The notes beneath the pieces were generated by a model. That model was given only the letters and a program-made list of their open reading frames with translations, was not told the DNA's origin and searched no databases. A DNA stretch of 41,988 nt from Silvibacterium sp. (GTDB lineage Bacteria; Acidobacteriota; Terriglobia; Terriglobales; Acidobacteriaceae): NCBI GenBank assembly GCA_030037215.1, contig JASHRS010000276.1:1-41988 (forward strand), read 5' to 3'. The translations under genes and the position numbers were made by a program. Position 1 is the first letter of the stretch. Every line of letters begins with the position of its first letter. Of the stretch, positions 8,789 through 16,854 are shown piece after piece.

Positions 8789-9081
8789 CGGGGCCCTTCC
8801 TGCTGCGGACGCACGCGAATATGGCAGGCGGTCTCACGGCGCAATGCGATCTCGAAGCCGTCAATGGAATAAACGGTGGGGTCACCGGCAGGAGCGCGGC
8901 GTATCACGACAACACGTGCTTCGGGAGCAAAACCCATGTGCATAAGGTGGTGTCCGATCTCGTCGGGCAGGTCCAGTGACTCAACGACCGCAGTCGTGCC
9001 CACGCTCAATTCGCTTAATGCGCTCAACGTGTGAATTCCGCGTGAATTTTGATGAGAAATCCACTGCCTTTGGTTCATCAT
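8785..9081 (-). CDS. feoA: FeoA-like ferrous iron transport protein
   Basis: The product is an SH3-like FeoA domain: LSELSVGTTAVVESL, then GHHLMHMGFAPEARVVVIRRAP and ETACHIRV, ending a few residues later. FeoA is a small cytoplasmic partner of FeoB needed for Fe(II) uptake. The domain core is about 80 residues. With ATG at 9081 the protein has 98 residues and a short polar lead (MMNQRQW). The start is not secure, since no good Shine-Dalgarno precedes it, and another ATG lies one codon further in and one at 9123. The stop overlaps the feoB ATG by four bases (ATGA). A 16-base palindrome sits 44-59 bases upstream of the chosen start. Confidence 0.88.
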   Translation of the reverse strand: MMNQRQWISHQNSRGIHTLSALSELSVGTTAVVESLDLPDEIGHHLMHMGFAPEARVVVIRRAPAGDPTVYSIDGFEIALRRETACHIRVRPQQEGPR

Positions 9082-9124
9082 AGCGCAACTACGACCATTT
9101 TGCTCGGAGTTAGGCCGGAGCATG

Positions 9125-9140
9125 TGTTCGATTCTGAACA
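9125..9140 (-). promoter_or_regulatory. Palindrome upstream of feoA, candidate operator
   Basis: TGTTC-N6-GAACA is a clean 5+5 inverted repeat located upstream of feoA, between it and the divergent ADOP gene. It does not resemble the canonical Fur box. A role in feoAB control is an inference from position only. Confidence 0.3.
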
Positions 9141-9277
9141 GTGGTTTTCGGGAATGGACAGGAACAGTTGCGAGCGCCGATGTTAACCCACAGAAATTGA
9201 TGGAGTTAATCACCGCTTAGATTGGGCTGCGGCTTGCAAAATAAGAGAGATGAATCCTCAAGCAACGGGGTGGTGGC

Positions 9278-11725
9278 GTGCTGAATGATCTGAAGTTTGC
9301 ATTACGGCAGTTGCGTAAGTCTCCGGGGTTTACCGTGACAGCGCTGTTGACGCTGGCGCTTGGGATTGGAGCAACAACCGCGATCTTCACACTGGTGTAT
9401 GACGCGATGCTACGGCCGCTGCCCTTTGCGAACGCGGACCGGCTGGTGACAATCGAAGAGAGGGCTGCTGAATGGGCAGACATGTATCCCACGCTGCCCG
9501 TAAACGCCAACCACTTCACCTTCTGGCAGCAGCACAACAACAGCTTTCAGTCGATCGCGGTGATGGATGAGTCTTCTCTGCCGCTGGGTGCGAATGGGCG
9601 TCCGATGCAGGCAGGCGTGCTGCGCGCAACACCGGGAATTTTCTCCGTGCTTGGAGTGGAGCCGCGACTCGGGCGCGCATTCACGGTCGATGAGGCGCAG
9701 CCCGGCCACGAGCGTGTCGCTGTGCTGCTCTACGACCTGTGGCGGGAGCAATTCGGGAGCGACCCGGGGATTGTCGGCAGGACAATTACGCTGAACGGAT
9801 TTCCATACACGGTCGTAGGAGTGATGCCGGAGTCGTTCCACATGCCACCAACCGAGTCAACGGCATTCGGGAACAGCGCTCGGTCACAGCCGCTTGGCGT
9901 GTTGGTTCCCATGGCATTCAGCAAAGATCAGTTGGAAGAGGCCATGGGAGACATGAACTACTTCGGGCTGGGTCGGCTGAAGCCTGGAGTATCAATCGCC
10001 GAGGCGAACGCCGAGTTGAACGCAGAGCAGCACACAATTTCCGCCAGCCTCCCGGCGGAGGAGAAGGCTACGCTGTCCGCGATTCTTACGCCATGGCAGC
10101 AGCAATTGGTGGGGAACAACCGGACTGCTTTAATTGCCCTCCTCGCGGCGGTTGCCGGACTGCTGCTGGTAGGGTGCGTGAACATTGCCAATCTGCTGCT
10201 CGCGCGCGCGACAGGACAGAGGCAGCAGATGGCGGTGGCAGCCGCGCTGGGGGCCAGTCAAAAGGAACTGCTGCGTATGTCGCTTCGCGAAACCGCAGTG
10301 CTGGCGGTCACCGGCGGGGGGCTGGGCGTTCTGCTGGCGGCAACGCTGGTGCCCATGATGCAACGCTATCTGCCTCCGGCGCTGAATTTCCGCGGGTCGC
10401 TCCACCTGGACTGGGCCGGTGCGGCATGCGCAGTTGTGCTTGTGGTTCTGGCAACGCTGTTGGCTGGTGCGGCTCCGGCCTGGGCGGCATCGCGGACCGC
10501 TCCTCGCGAGGTGCTGCACAGCGAGTCGCGGCTGACTACTGAGTCGCGCGGTAGCAGGCGGATGCGGCGGGCTCTGGTCAGTGTCGAGGTGGCAATAAGC
10601 GTGGCGTTGGTGCTGATGACCAGCCTGCTGACGGCGAGCCTGGTGAAACTGATGCGTGTCAACCGGGGATTCGATGCCGAGCGGACCATGACCGCGATGC
10701 TGGATCTGCCGATGCAGTCCTATCCAGGCACGCAGCGGCGGGTCGAGTTCTACAAAGAGGTGCTGGGGCGGCTGAATAATTTGCCCGGTGTACAGCACGC
10801 GGCCATTACCAGTGTGTTGCCGCTATCCGGCGACTCGTGGGGAGACATGGCCCGGATCATTGGCGACAACCGGCCGTGGATGCAGTTGACGACCGAGCAT
10901 TTTCGCTGGATAAGCCCAGGATATTTTGAAGCGATCCACCTGCCGCTGGTGGCGGGACGGTATCTGAGCGTGAGCGACGAAGGGAAGAATGTCGCGATTG
11001 TCTCCGAAAATACCGCTAAGGCACTATGGCCGGGGCGAGATCCTTTGGACCAGCAGTTCCAGCGTGGCGGCGTGCCGGACGAGAAGCCGTTCACAGTAAT
11101 CGGCGTGACAGCGGATGCGCGGACAATCTCGCTGGCGAAGCCCGACCCGATGATGATCTATGTGCCCTACTGGTATCGCTGCAATGAAGCAGCGGGACTG
11201 GTCGTGCGCACACGACAGGATCCGACGATGATGGCGGACGCGATCCGGAAAACGATCTGGAGCGTGGATCCGAGTGTTCCTGTGCCTACGGTCCGGACGC
11301 TTAGCGGTGTGGTTGCAGATTCCGTTGCGAGCCGGCGCTTCGAGATGGATTTGCTGCTCCTGTTTGCGATGAGCGCATTGTTGCTGGCTGGATTGGGCGT
11401 GTACGGCGTGGTGACGTATTCCGTGGTGCAGCGCCAGCGGGAGATCGGATTGCGGATGGCGCTGGGCGCACAGCGGCAAAGTATCTACAGAATGGTGCTG
11501 CGCGACGGATTACTGCCCGTTGCGGCCGGAGCAGCAGCGGGAGTTGCGCTGACTTTCGGCTTGGCGCGCCTCATAGGTAGCCTGTTGTTCGAGGTCAGCC
11601 CGTACAGCCCTTCAATGACCGCAGTGGCGGTCTGTCTTCTGGCAGCCGTAGGGACGATTGCCTGTCTCTTGCCGGCGCAGCGGGCGGCAAAGGTAGAGCC
11701 GATGGAAGCGCTGCGGGCGGAGTAG
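9278..11725 (+). CDS. ADOP-type ABC transporter permease (MacB/FtsX-like), copy 1
   Basis: This 815-residue inner-membrane protein starts LNDLKFALRQLRKSPGF and continues into the first membrane span with TLALGIGATTAIF, the signature opening of acidobacterial duplicated orphan permeases (TIGR03434). Two units follow in tandem, each a periplasmic MacB_PCD-like region and an FtsX membrane block. The first block is near residues 285-415 (GCVNIANLLLARATGQRQQMAVAAALGA) and the last near 690-815 (GVYGVVTYSVVQRQREIGLRMALGA). The end PMEALRAE is also typical. No ATPase gene is adjacent, hence orphan. The GTG start is preceded by GGGGTGG. Substrate unknown; MacB relatives export peptides or lipoproteins or transduce force. 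It is first of three tandem homologues. Confidence 0.9.
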   Translation: MLNDLKFALRQLRKSPGFTVTALLTLALGIGATTAIFTLVYDAMLRPLPFANADRLVTIEERAAEWADMYPTLPVNANHFTFWQQHNNSFQSIAVMDESSLPLGANGRPMQAGVLRATPGIFSVLGVEPRLGRAFTVDEAQPGHERVAVLLYDLWREQFGSDPGIVGRTITLNGFPYTVVGVMPESFHMPPTESTAFGNSARSQPLGVLVPMAFSKDQLEEAMGDMNYFGLGRLKPGVSIAEANAELNAEQHTISASLPAEEKATLSAILTPWQQQLVGNNRTALIALLAAVAGLLLVGCVNIANLLLARATGQRQQMAVAAALGASQKELLRMSLRETAVLAVTGGGLGVLLAATLVPMMQRYLPPALNFRGSLHLDWAGAACAVVLVVLATLLAGAAPAWAASRTAPREVLHSESRLTTESRGSRRMRRALVSVEVAISVALVLMTSLLTASLVKLMRVNRGFDAERTMTAMLDLPMQSYPGTQRRVEFYKEVLGRLNNLPGVQHAAITSVLPLSGDSWGDMARIIGDNRPWMQLTTEHFRWISPGYFEAIHLPLVAGRYLSVSDEGKNVAIVSENTAKALWPGRDPLDQQFQRGGVPDEKPFTVIGVTADARTISLAKPDPMMIYVPYWYRCNEAAGLVVRTRQDPTMMADAIRKTIWSVDPSVPVPTVRTLSGVVADSVASRRFEMDLLLLFAMSALLLAGLGVYGVVTYSVVQRQREIGLRMALGAQRQSIYRMVLRDGLLPVAAGAAAGVALTFGLARLIGSLLFEVSPYSPSMTAVAVCLLAAVGTIACLLPAQRAAKVEPMEALRAE
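9279..9315 (+). repeat. 37-base identical segment at ADOP 5' end, copy 1
   Basis: From the second base of the start codon, 37 bases are identical to 11788-11824 at the 5' end of the next ADOP gene, including all synonymous positions. Identity then decays quickly although the proteins stay homologous. Confidence 0.85.
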
Positions 11726-11786
11726 GAAATGGCCTTCATATGGGCCGTAAAGAACGACCGGACTGCGTGGATTTGGAGTGATGGAT

Positions 11787-14234
11787 ATGCTGAATGATCT
11801 GAAGTTTGCATTACGGCAGTTGCGGAAGTCTCCAGCGTTTGCGGTGACGGCGATTGTGACGCTGGCGCTGGGCATCGGCGTGAACACGGCGATCTTTTCG
11901 CTGGTGGACTCGATCCTGCTTGAGCCGCTGCCATTTCCGCATCAAGACCGGCTGATGAGCATCATTGGCTACGGCAGGCCTGGAAGTGATGATGCTACCC
12001 CCTATCCCAAGGGCTGGATTCGCGCGCTTGACCAGCACTCCAGCGCGTTTGCCGCGATCAGCGGTTTTGGCACTGATACCGAGTCGAACGTGGGCGAATC
12101 CAACTCGCCGAATCGCGTTTTTGGCGCGGAAGTGATGGCCAATGCCCTGAGCACGCTCGATCTTCATCCCGCGCTGGGGCGGTTTTTCACCGCAGACGAT
12201 GCAATGGCTGAGCAGAATCCTGTGGTGGTGTTGAGCTACGGTTACTGGAAGGAGCATTTCGGAGCAAATCCTGAGGTAATTGGGCAATCGATCCGCATCG
12301 ATGGTATTTCCCGGCAGATCGTCGGCGTGATGCCTGCAGGCGTGCGCTTTCCATATGCGGATACTCAGTTTGTAACGCCTGTGACATTCAAGGGCGGCGA
12401 CCCGTACGATCCGTGGACCAATTTCAATTTGCGCGCCTTTGGACGCCTGAAAGACGGCGTGACGCCCGCACAGGCACAGGACGAGCTGCGTCGTCTACAG
12501 CCTTCACTGTTGCCGATGTTTCCGTGGCGTATGCCGGACCAATGGGCGGCGAGCATGGCAGCGGTTCCGCTGCTCGATTCGATTGTGGGCAACATGCGGG
12601 CGCGCCTGTTGCTGCTTTTTGGCGCGGTGGGCCTGGTGCTGCTGATCGCCTGCGCGAATGTGGCGAACCTGATGCTGGCGCGTGCCGCCAGCCGCGAGCG
12701 CGAGATCGCGATCCGCGGCGCGCTGGGCGCATCCGGCGGGCGGCTGATCCGGCAACTGCTTTCTGAGAGCGTGCTCATCGGCGTGCTTGCAGGCACGGCG
12801 GGCCTCATGGCTGCGTCGTTCAGCCTGCGCCTGATGACAAAGCTGCTTCCGGCGGATACGCCTCGATTGAACGATCTTGGCCTGCACTGGCATGCGTTTC
12901 TGTTCGCGGCCGGCGTTTCTGTGCTGACCGGGCTGCTGTTCGGATTGGTTCCGGCCTTGCGCATGGCCTCGCCTAATCTGCAGAGCACGCTGCAGTCGAG
13001 CAGCCGAGGCGCGGCAGGCAACGCTTCGCACTTCCGCACGGCCATATTGCTGGTGATGGGTCAGATCGGGCTGTCGGTTGTGGTGATCACTGCGGCGGGC
13101 CTCATGCTGCACAGCCTGTACAGTCTTTCGCGAGTGAACCCGGGGTTCCGCACCGATCGCATCGTTACCGCTGAGGTTTCGATGGATTCGAATGCGTGTG
13201 CGCAGAAAGGGCGCTGCCTGGCATTCTTCCAGACGCTGCTCGACCGCGTGCGCGGCATTCCAGGAACGGAGAACGTTGCCCTTACCGACTCTCTGCCGTT
13301 GAGCGGGCGCGACAGCAACTATGTTTTCGACGCGGAAGGCCATCCGCGAGCGGCGCGCGAGCTGGCCTTTCTGGCTGCGGAACAGACCGTTTCGCAGGAT
13401 TATTTTGCGACGCTCGGCATGCATCTGATGCGCGGACGGCTGTTGGATGAGCAGGATGCTTCGGGGACAAGCAGAGCCGTGGTGATCAATGAGCACATGG
13501 CGAACCACCTGTGGCCACATCAGGATCCGCTCGGCAGGCACATCATCAGTGTTAACGACGAACTGACACCGGGCCTATTGGACCCGAATACAGCGGCGAT
13601 TGTTGTGGGTGTGGTTGCAAATGCGCATGAAGTAAGCCTGTCGGGCAACTTCGGCGATGCAGTTTTTCTGCCGATGAGCCGGACGAATGAGCAGCCTGTG
13701 ATGTATGTGTTGCTGCGTACGCAGGCAAGCACGCAGGAGGCTGTCGACGCGCTGCGGCGGACGGTAGCGGAGATCGATCCGCAGGTTCCGGTCACGCGCG
13801 TGCGCACACTGAATGAGGTGGTGGCGGCGTCGGAGTCGGCCTCGCGCTCGCTGACCGTTCTGCTGTTGTGCTTCGGCGTGCTCGCGGTTGTAATCGGAGC
13901 CGTCGGCGTTTACAGCCTCATCGCCTATATCGTGAGCTGGCGGACGCGGGAGATCGGCATCCGGCTGGCGCTCGGCGCACAGCGATGGACGGTGGTGCGC
14001 AGTATCGTGCTGCGCAGCGTGGCGCTGGCCGCAGGAGGGTCGGCGATAGGCCTTGCAGGAGCCGCGGCCTCGGCGCGCCTGCTGAAGAGCTTTCTCTTTG
14101 GCGTAAGCCCGCTCGATCCTGTGACGTTCTTAAGCGCGCCGCTGCTGATGATCCTGTTGGCAATTGTGGCGGCATGGGTGCCGGCACGACGCGCCGCAAG
14201 CATCGATCCGGTCAAGGCATTGAGGAACGAGTGA
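11787..14234 (+). CDS. ADOP-type ABC transporter permease (MacB/FtsX-like), copy 2
   Basis: The product has 815 residues, the same length as the upstream copy, with the same layout: LNDLKFALRQLRKSPAF, a first span with TLALGIGVNTAIF, a first FtsX block with ACANVANLMLARAASRERE, a second periplasmic region, and a final FtsX block with IAYIVSWRTREIGIRLALGAQRW, ending DPVKALRNE. The internal sequence differs strongly from copy 1, so this is an old paralogue. ATG at 11787 is chosen because GGAG lies 8 bases before it and it matches the family N-terminus; ATG at 11781 and GTG at 11778 lie too close to that site. It begins 61 bases after copy 1 and is probably co-transcribed with it. Confidence 0.9.
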   Translation: MLNDLKFALRQLRKSPAFAVTAIVTLALGIGVNTAIFSLVDSILLEPLPFPHQDRLMSIIGYGRPGSDDATPYPKGWIRALDQHSSAFAAISGFGTDTESNVGESNSPNRVFGAEVMANALSTLDLHPALGRFFTADDAMAEQNPVVVLSYGYWKEHFGANPEVIGQSIRIDGISRQIVGVMPAGVRFPYADTQFVTPVTFKGGDPYDPWTNFNLRAFGRLKDGVTPAQAQDELRRLQPSLLPMFPWRMPDQWAASMAAVPLLDSIVGNMRARLLLLFGAVGLVLLIACANVANLMLARAASREREIAIRGALGASGGRLIRQLLSESVLIGVLAGTAGLMAASFSLRLMTKLLPADTPRLNDLGLHWHAFLFAAGVSVLTGLLFGLVPALRMASPNLQSTLQSSSRGAAGNASHFRTAILLVMGQIGLSVVVITAAGLMLHSLYSLSRVNPGFRTDRIVTAEVSMDSNACAQKGRCLAFFQTLLDRVRGIPGTENVALTDSLPLSGRDSNYVFDAEGHPRAARELAFLAAEQTVSQDYFATLGMHLMRGRLLDEQDASGTSRAVVINEHMANHLWPHQDPLGRHIISVNDELTPGLLDPNTAAIVVGVVANAHEVSLSGNFGDAVFLPMSRTNEQPVMYVLLRTQASTQEAVDALRRTVAEIDPQVPVTRVRTLNEVVAASESASRSLTVLLLCFGVLAVVIGAVGVYSLIAYIVSWRTREIGIRLALGAQRWTVVRSIVLRSVALAAGGSAIGLAGAAASARLLKSFLFGVSPLDPVTFLSAPLLMILLAIVAAWVPARRAASIDPVKALRNE
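11788..11824 (+). repeat. 37-base identical segment at ADOP 5' end, copy 2
   Basis: Identical to 9279-9315. A one-base mismatch follows, then eight more matching bases. The third ADOP gene does not share this segment at DNA level. Confidence 0.85.
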
Positions 14235-14300
14235 CCGCTGGCTGTGCATCGTTTTCATGCGCTGGCCTTGCGGGTCAAAGATGTAATTGAGGTGACGTGG

Positions 14301-16808
14301 ATGTTTGAAGACTTGAAATTTGCGGTAAGACAGCTGCGGAAGTCACCAGGGTTTGCGCTGGCGGCGATTTTGACGCTGGCGCTGGGAATCGGAGCCAACA
14401 CGGCCATCTTTTCACTGCTCGATCAGGCGCTGTTGCGGGCTTTGCCGGTGCGCGATCCGCAGCAACTCGTGTTACTTGAGGCGACTCCGTCAGATATATG
14501 GAACGGTCATACTTCGGTCAATGGCGGTCCAACGAAGGCGTACTTTTCTTACCCCATGTACAAGGACCTTCGCGATCGCAACACGGCCTTCAGCGGCCTG
14601 ATCGCGATGTTTCAGACGCAGGCCGGCGTAATGTGGCACGGGCAGTCGTCGCTGGTGAATGCGGAGCTGGTGAGCGGGAACTATTTTGACGTTCTCGGAG
14701 TCAAGCCAGCTGCGGGACGGCTCCTGGTGCAATCGGACGACATAGTGAAGAACGGCAGCGCGGTAGCTGTCGTGAATTTCAACTACTGGAAGAACCACCT
14801 TGGCGCGGATCCGCGCGTGATAGGGCAGACACTGGCAGTGAATGGGCATCCGTTCGAGATTGTCGGCGTGTCGGCTCCAGGTTTTGACAGCGCGATCTGG
14901 GGATCTCCTGCCAATATTTACGTACCCATGACGATGAAGCCGATCATGACTCCGTCGTGGGACGAGCTGGATGACCATCAGTCGCGGTGGCTGAATATTC
15001 TGGGGCGCATGAAGCCGGGCGAAACCCGCGCACAAGCGCAGGCGGCGATGGCTCCGCTGTGGCGTGATCTGCGTACTGCGGAACTGCCCCTCATGAAAGA
15101 CAATTCACCGAAATTTCGCGATGGATTTGTAACGCACAGCCAATTGCAGATACTGGATGGGTCGCGCGGCTTCTCCTATTCGCGTGATGATCTGCGTATG
15201 CCGTTGATCGTCGTGATGGGCATGGTATCGCTGGTAATGCTGATGGCGGCGGTGAATGTAGCGAGCTTGGTGCTGGTGCGATCGGCGGGACGTGTGCGTG
15301 AGTTCTCGATGCGCTATGCGCTGGGCGCGAAGCAAAGTCAGGTGCTGCGGCAACTACTGATGGAGGGATTGCTGCTCGGAGTGCTCGGCGGCACGGCGGG
15401 TCTGGCTCTGGCTCCGGGAGCGATCCGCTTTCTGGTAACCCGGTTGACGAGCGGGGAAGGCCAGCCGCCGTTTTCCACAAACCTCGATGGACGTGTGCTG
15501 GCATTCAACTTCGCAGTTGCCATTGGAGTGAGCTTGTTGTTTGCACTGGCTCCAGCGTTGCAGATGTGGAAGCCTGATCTGGTCGGCGCCATGAAAGAAC
15601 AGAGCTCCGGCAGCATGGGCGGGCGGCTCACCTTCCGCCGTCTCACGGTCGCATTGCAAATCGGTCTGAGCCTGCTTTTGCTGGTGTGCTCCGGGTTGTT
15701 TGTCCGCACGCTTGAAAATCTTCGTAACGTGAATGTAGGGTTTGCGACCGACCACCTGATCACGTTCGGTCTTGACCCGAATCTGGCTGGATACGGCGAG
15801 AACGCTGTCGGCCAGCTGCACAAACAGGTGGTCGAGAGCCTTGCGGCTCTGCCCGGCGTTGAAGGCGTGGGAGCGACCGATGATGCAGAGCTCGTCGATG
15901 ATGGCCGAAGCGGGAACATTAGTGTGCAAGGCTACACGCCGCGTGAGGGCGAGGACATGAATGTGGAGCAACCCCACATTACGCCGGGCTATTTTGCGAC
16001 GTTAAAGATTCCGTTGCTCGCCGGACGCGATCTGGCAGAGGGCGACGACGCGGGCCATCCGAATGTGGCCGTGGTGAATGAGGCGCTGGCTACGCGCTTC
16101 TTCGGCAGCCCGCAGAATGCGATCGGACGGATGCTCGGGCACGGGCGTGGAAACAAGGTAAAGTACGACACTCAGATTGTGGGAGTCACGCGGAATTACA
16201 TTCACCGCAACGTGCGCGGCGAGGTGAAAATGGCGATGTATATGCCAGCGGCTCAGGACCCGGCTCCGAGCAACATGGCGTATTACGTCCGGACCTGGGG
16301 CTCTCCACGATCCGCGATGTCGATGATACGCAGCGATGTGAACCGCATCGATTCCAAGCTGGTGCTGCAAGACATGAGCACAATGGACGAGCAGATCAAT
16401 GAGAACATCAGCGACGACCGCATGATTGCTCTGCTGGCAGTGAGCTTCGGCATTCTGGCGACGGTGTTGGCCGGGATCGGTCTGTATGGAGTGCTGGCCT
16501 ATGCGACGGCGCAGCGGACACGTGAAATTGGTGTGCGCATGGCTCTGGGTTCGGATCGTTCAGGAATTGTGAGGCTTGTGCTGAAAGATGTTCTATTGCT
16601 GGCGGGCGTCAGCATTGCCATTACTGTACCGGTGGCGCTCTTTACCACGCGCGTTTTGAAGACGCTGTTGTTCGGCGTCTCGGGCACAGACCCGGCAGTG
16701 TATGTGCTGGCTACGTTTTTAATCGCAGGAGTCGCCATGCTCGCGGCAGCGTTGCCTGCGCGCCGCGCCGCAAACGTTGAGCCGATGAAAGCGCTGAGAA
16801 ACGAGTAG
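14301..16808 (+). CDS. ADOP-type ABC transporter permease (MacB/FtsX-like), copy 3
   Basis: The 835-residue product opens FEDLKFAVRQLRKSPGF and TLALGIGANTAIF, the common ADOP variant with an FEDLK start. It has two periplasmic MacB_PCD-like regions and two FtsX membrane blocks (NVASLVLVRSAGRVREFSMR in the first, LAYATAQRTREIGVRMALGS in the last) and ends NVEPMKALRNE. ATG at 14301 is preferred to an in-frame GTG 57 bases upstream because it fits the family N-terminus and GAGGTGAC precedes it. It begins 66 bases after copy 2. As with the others, no ATP-binding subunit is encoded nearby and the substrate is unknown. Confidence 0.9.
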   Translation: MFEDLKFAVRQLRKSPGFALAAILTLALGIGANTAIFSLLDQALLRALPVRDPQQLVLLEATPSDIWNGHTSVNGGPTKAYFSYPMYKDLRDRNTAFSGLIAMFQTQAGVMWHGQSSLVNAELVSGNYFDVLGVKPAAGRLLVQSDDIVKNGSAVAVVNFNYWKNHLGADPRVIGQTLAVNGHPFEIVGVSAPGFDSAIWGSPANIYVPMTMKPIMTPSWDELDDHQSRWLNILGRMKPGETRAQAQAAMAPLWRDLRTAELPLMKDNSPKFRDGFVTHSQLQILDGSRGFSYSRDDLRMPLIVVMGMVSLVMLMAAVNVASLVLVRSAGRVREFSMRYALGAKQSQVLRQLLMEGLLLGVLGGTAGLALAPGAIRFLVTRLTSGEGQPPFSTNLDGRVLAFNFAVAIGVSLLFALAPALQMWKPDLVGAMKEQSSGSMGGRLTFRRLTVALQIGLSLLLLVCSGLFVRTLENLRNVNVGFATDHLITFGLDPNLAGYGENAVGQLHKQVVESLAALPGVEGVGATDDAELVDDGRSGNISVQGYTPREGEDMNVEQPHITPGYFATLKIPLLAGRDLAEGDDAGHPNVAVVNEALATRFFGSPQNAIGRMLGHGRGNKVKYDTQIVGVTRNYIHRNVRGEVKMAMYMPAAQDPAPSNMAYYVRTWGSPRSAMSMIRSDVNRIDSKLVLQDMSTMDEQINENISDDRMIALLAVSFGILATVLAGIGLYGVLAYATAQRTREIGVRMALGSDRSGIVRLVLKDVLLLAGVSIAITVPVALFTTRVLKTLLFGVSGTDPAVYVLATFLIAGVAMLAAALPARRAANVEPMKALRNE

Positions 16809-16854
16809 GACTTCTGCACGTGCAGTCAGTTCCGGCGAGAGGCCGCTGCTTCAG

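Noticed and set aside
12504-13541. A 345-codon open frame antisense to ADOP copy 2
   Set aside because: The product is a Gln/Arg/His-rich antisense artefact with no motif, opposite an intact permease gene.
14244-14300. N-terminal extension of ADOP copy 3 from a GTG at 14244
   Set aside because: The extra 19 residues do not match the family N-terminus, whereas ATG at 14301 does and has a ribosome site.
9278-16808. ADOP array as a MacAB-TolC antibiotic exporter
   Set aside because: No MacA adaptor, no ATPase domain and no outer-membrane channel gene are in the window, so a MacB call would overstate the evidence.
16814-16825. CTGCACGTGCAG palindrome between ADOP copy 3 and the M20 gene
   Set aside because: A 12-base palindrome with no loop and no U-run is not a terminator, and a single short palindrome is expected by chance.
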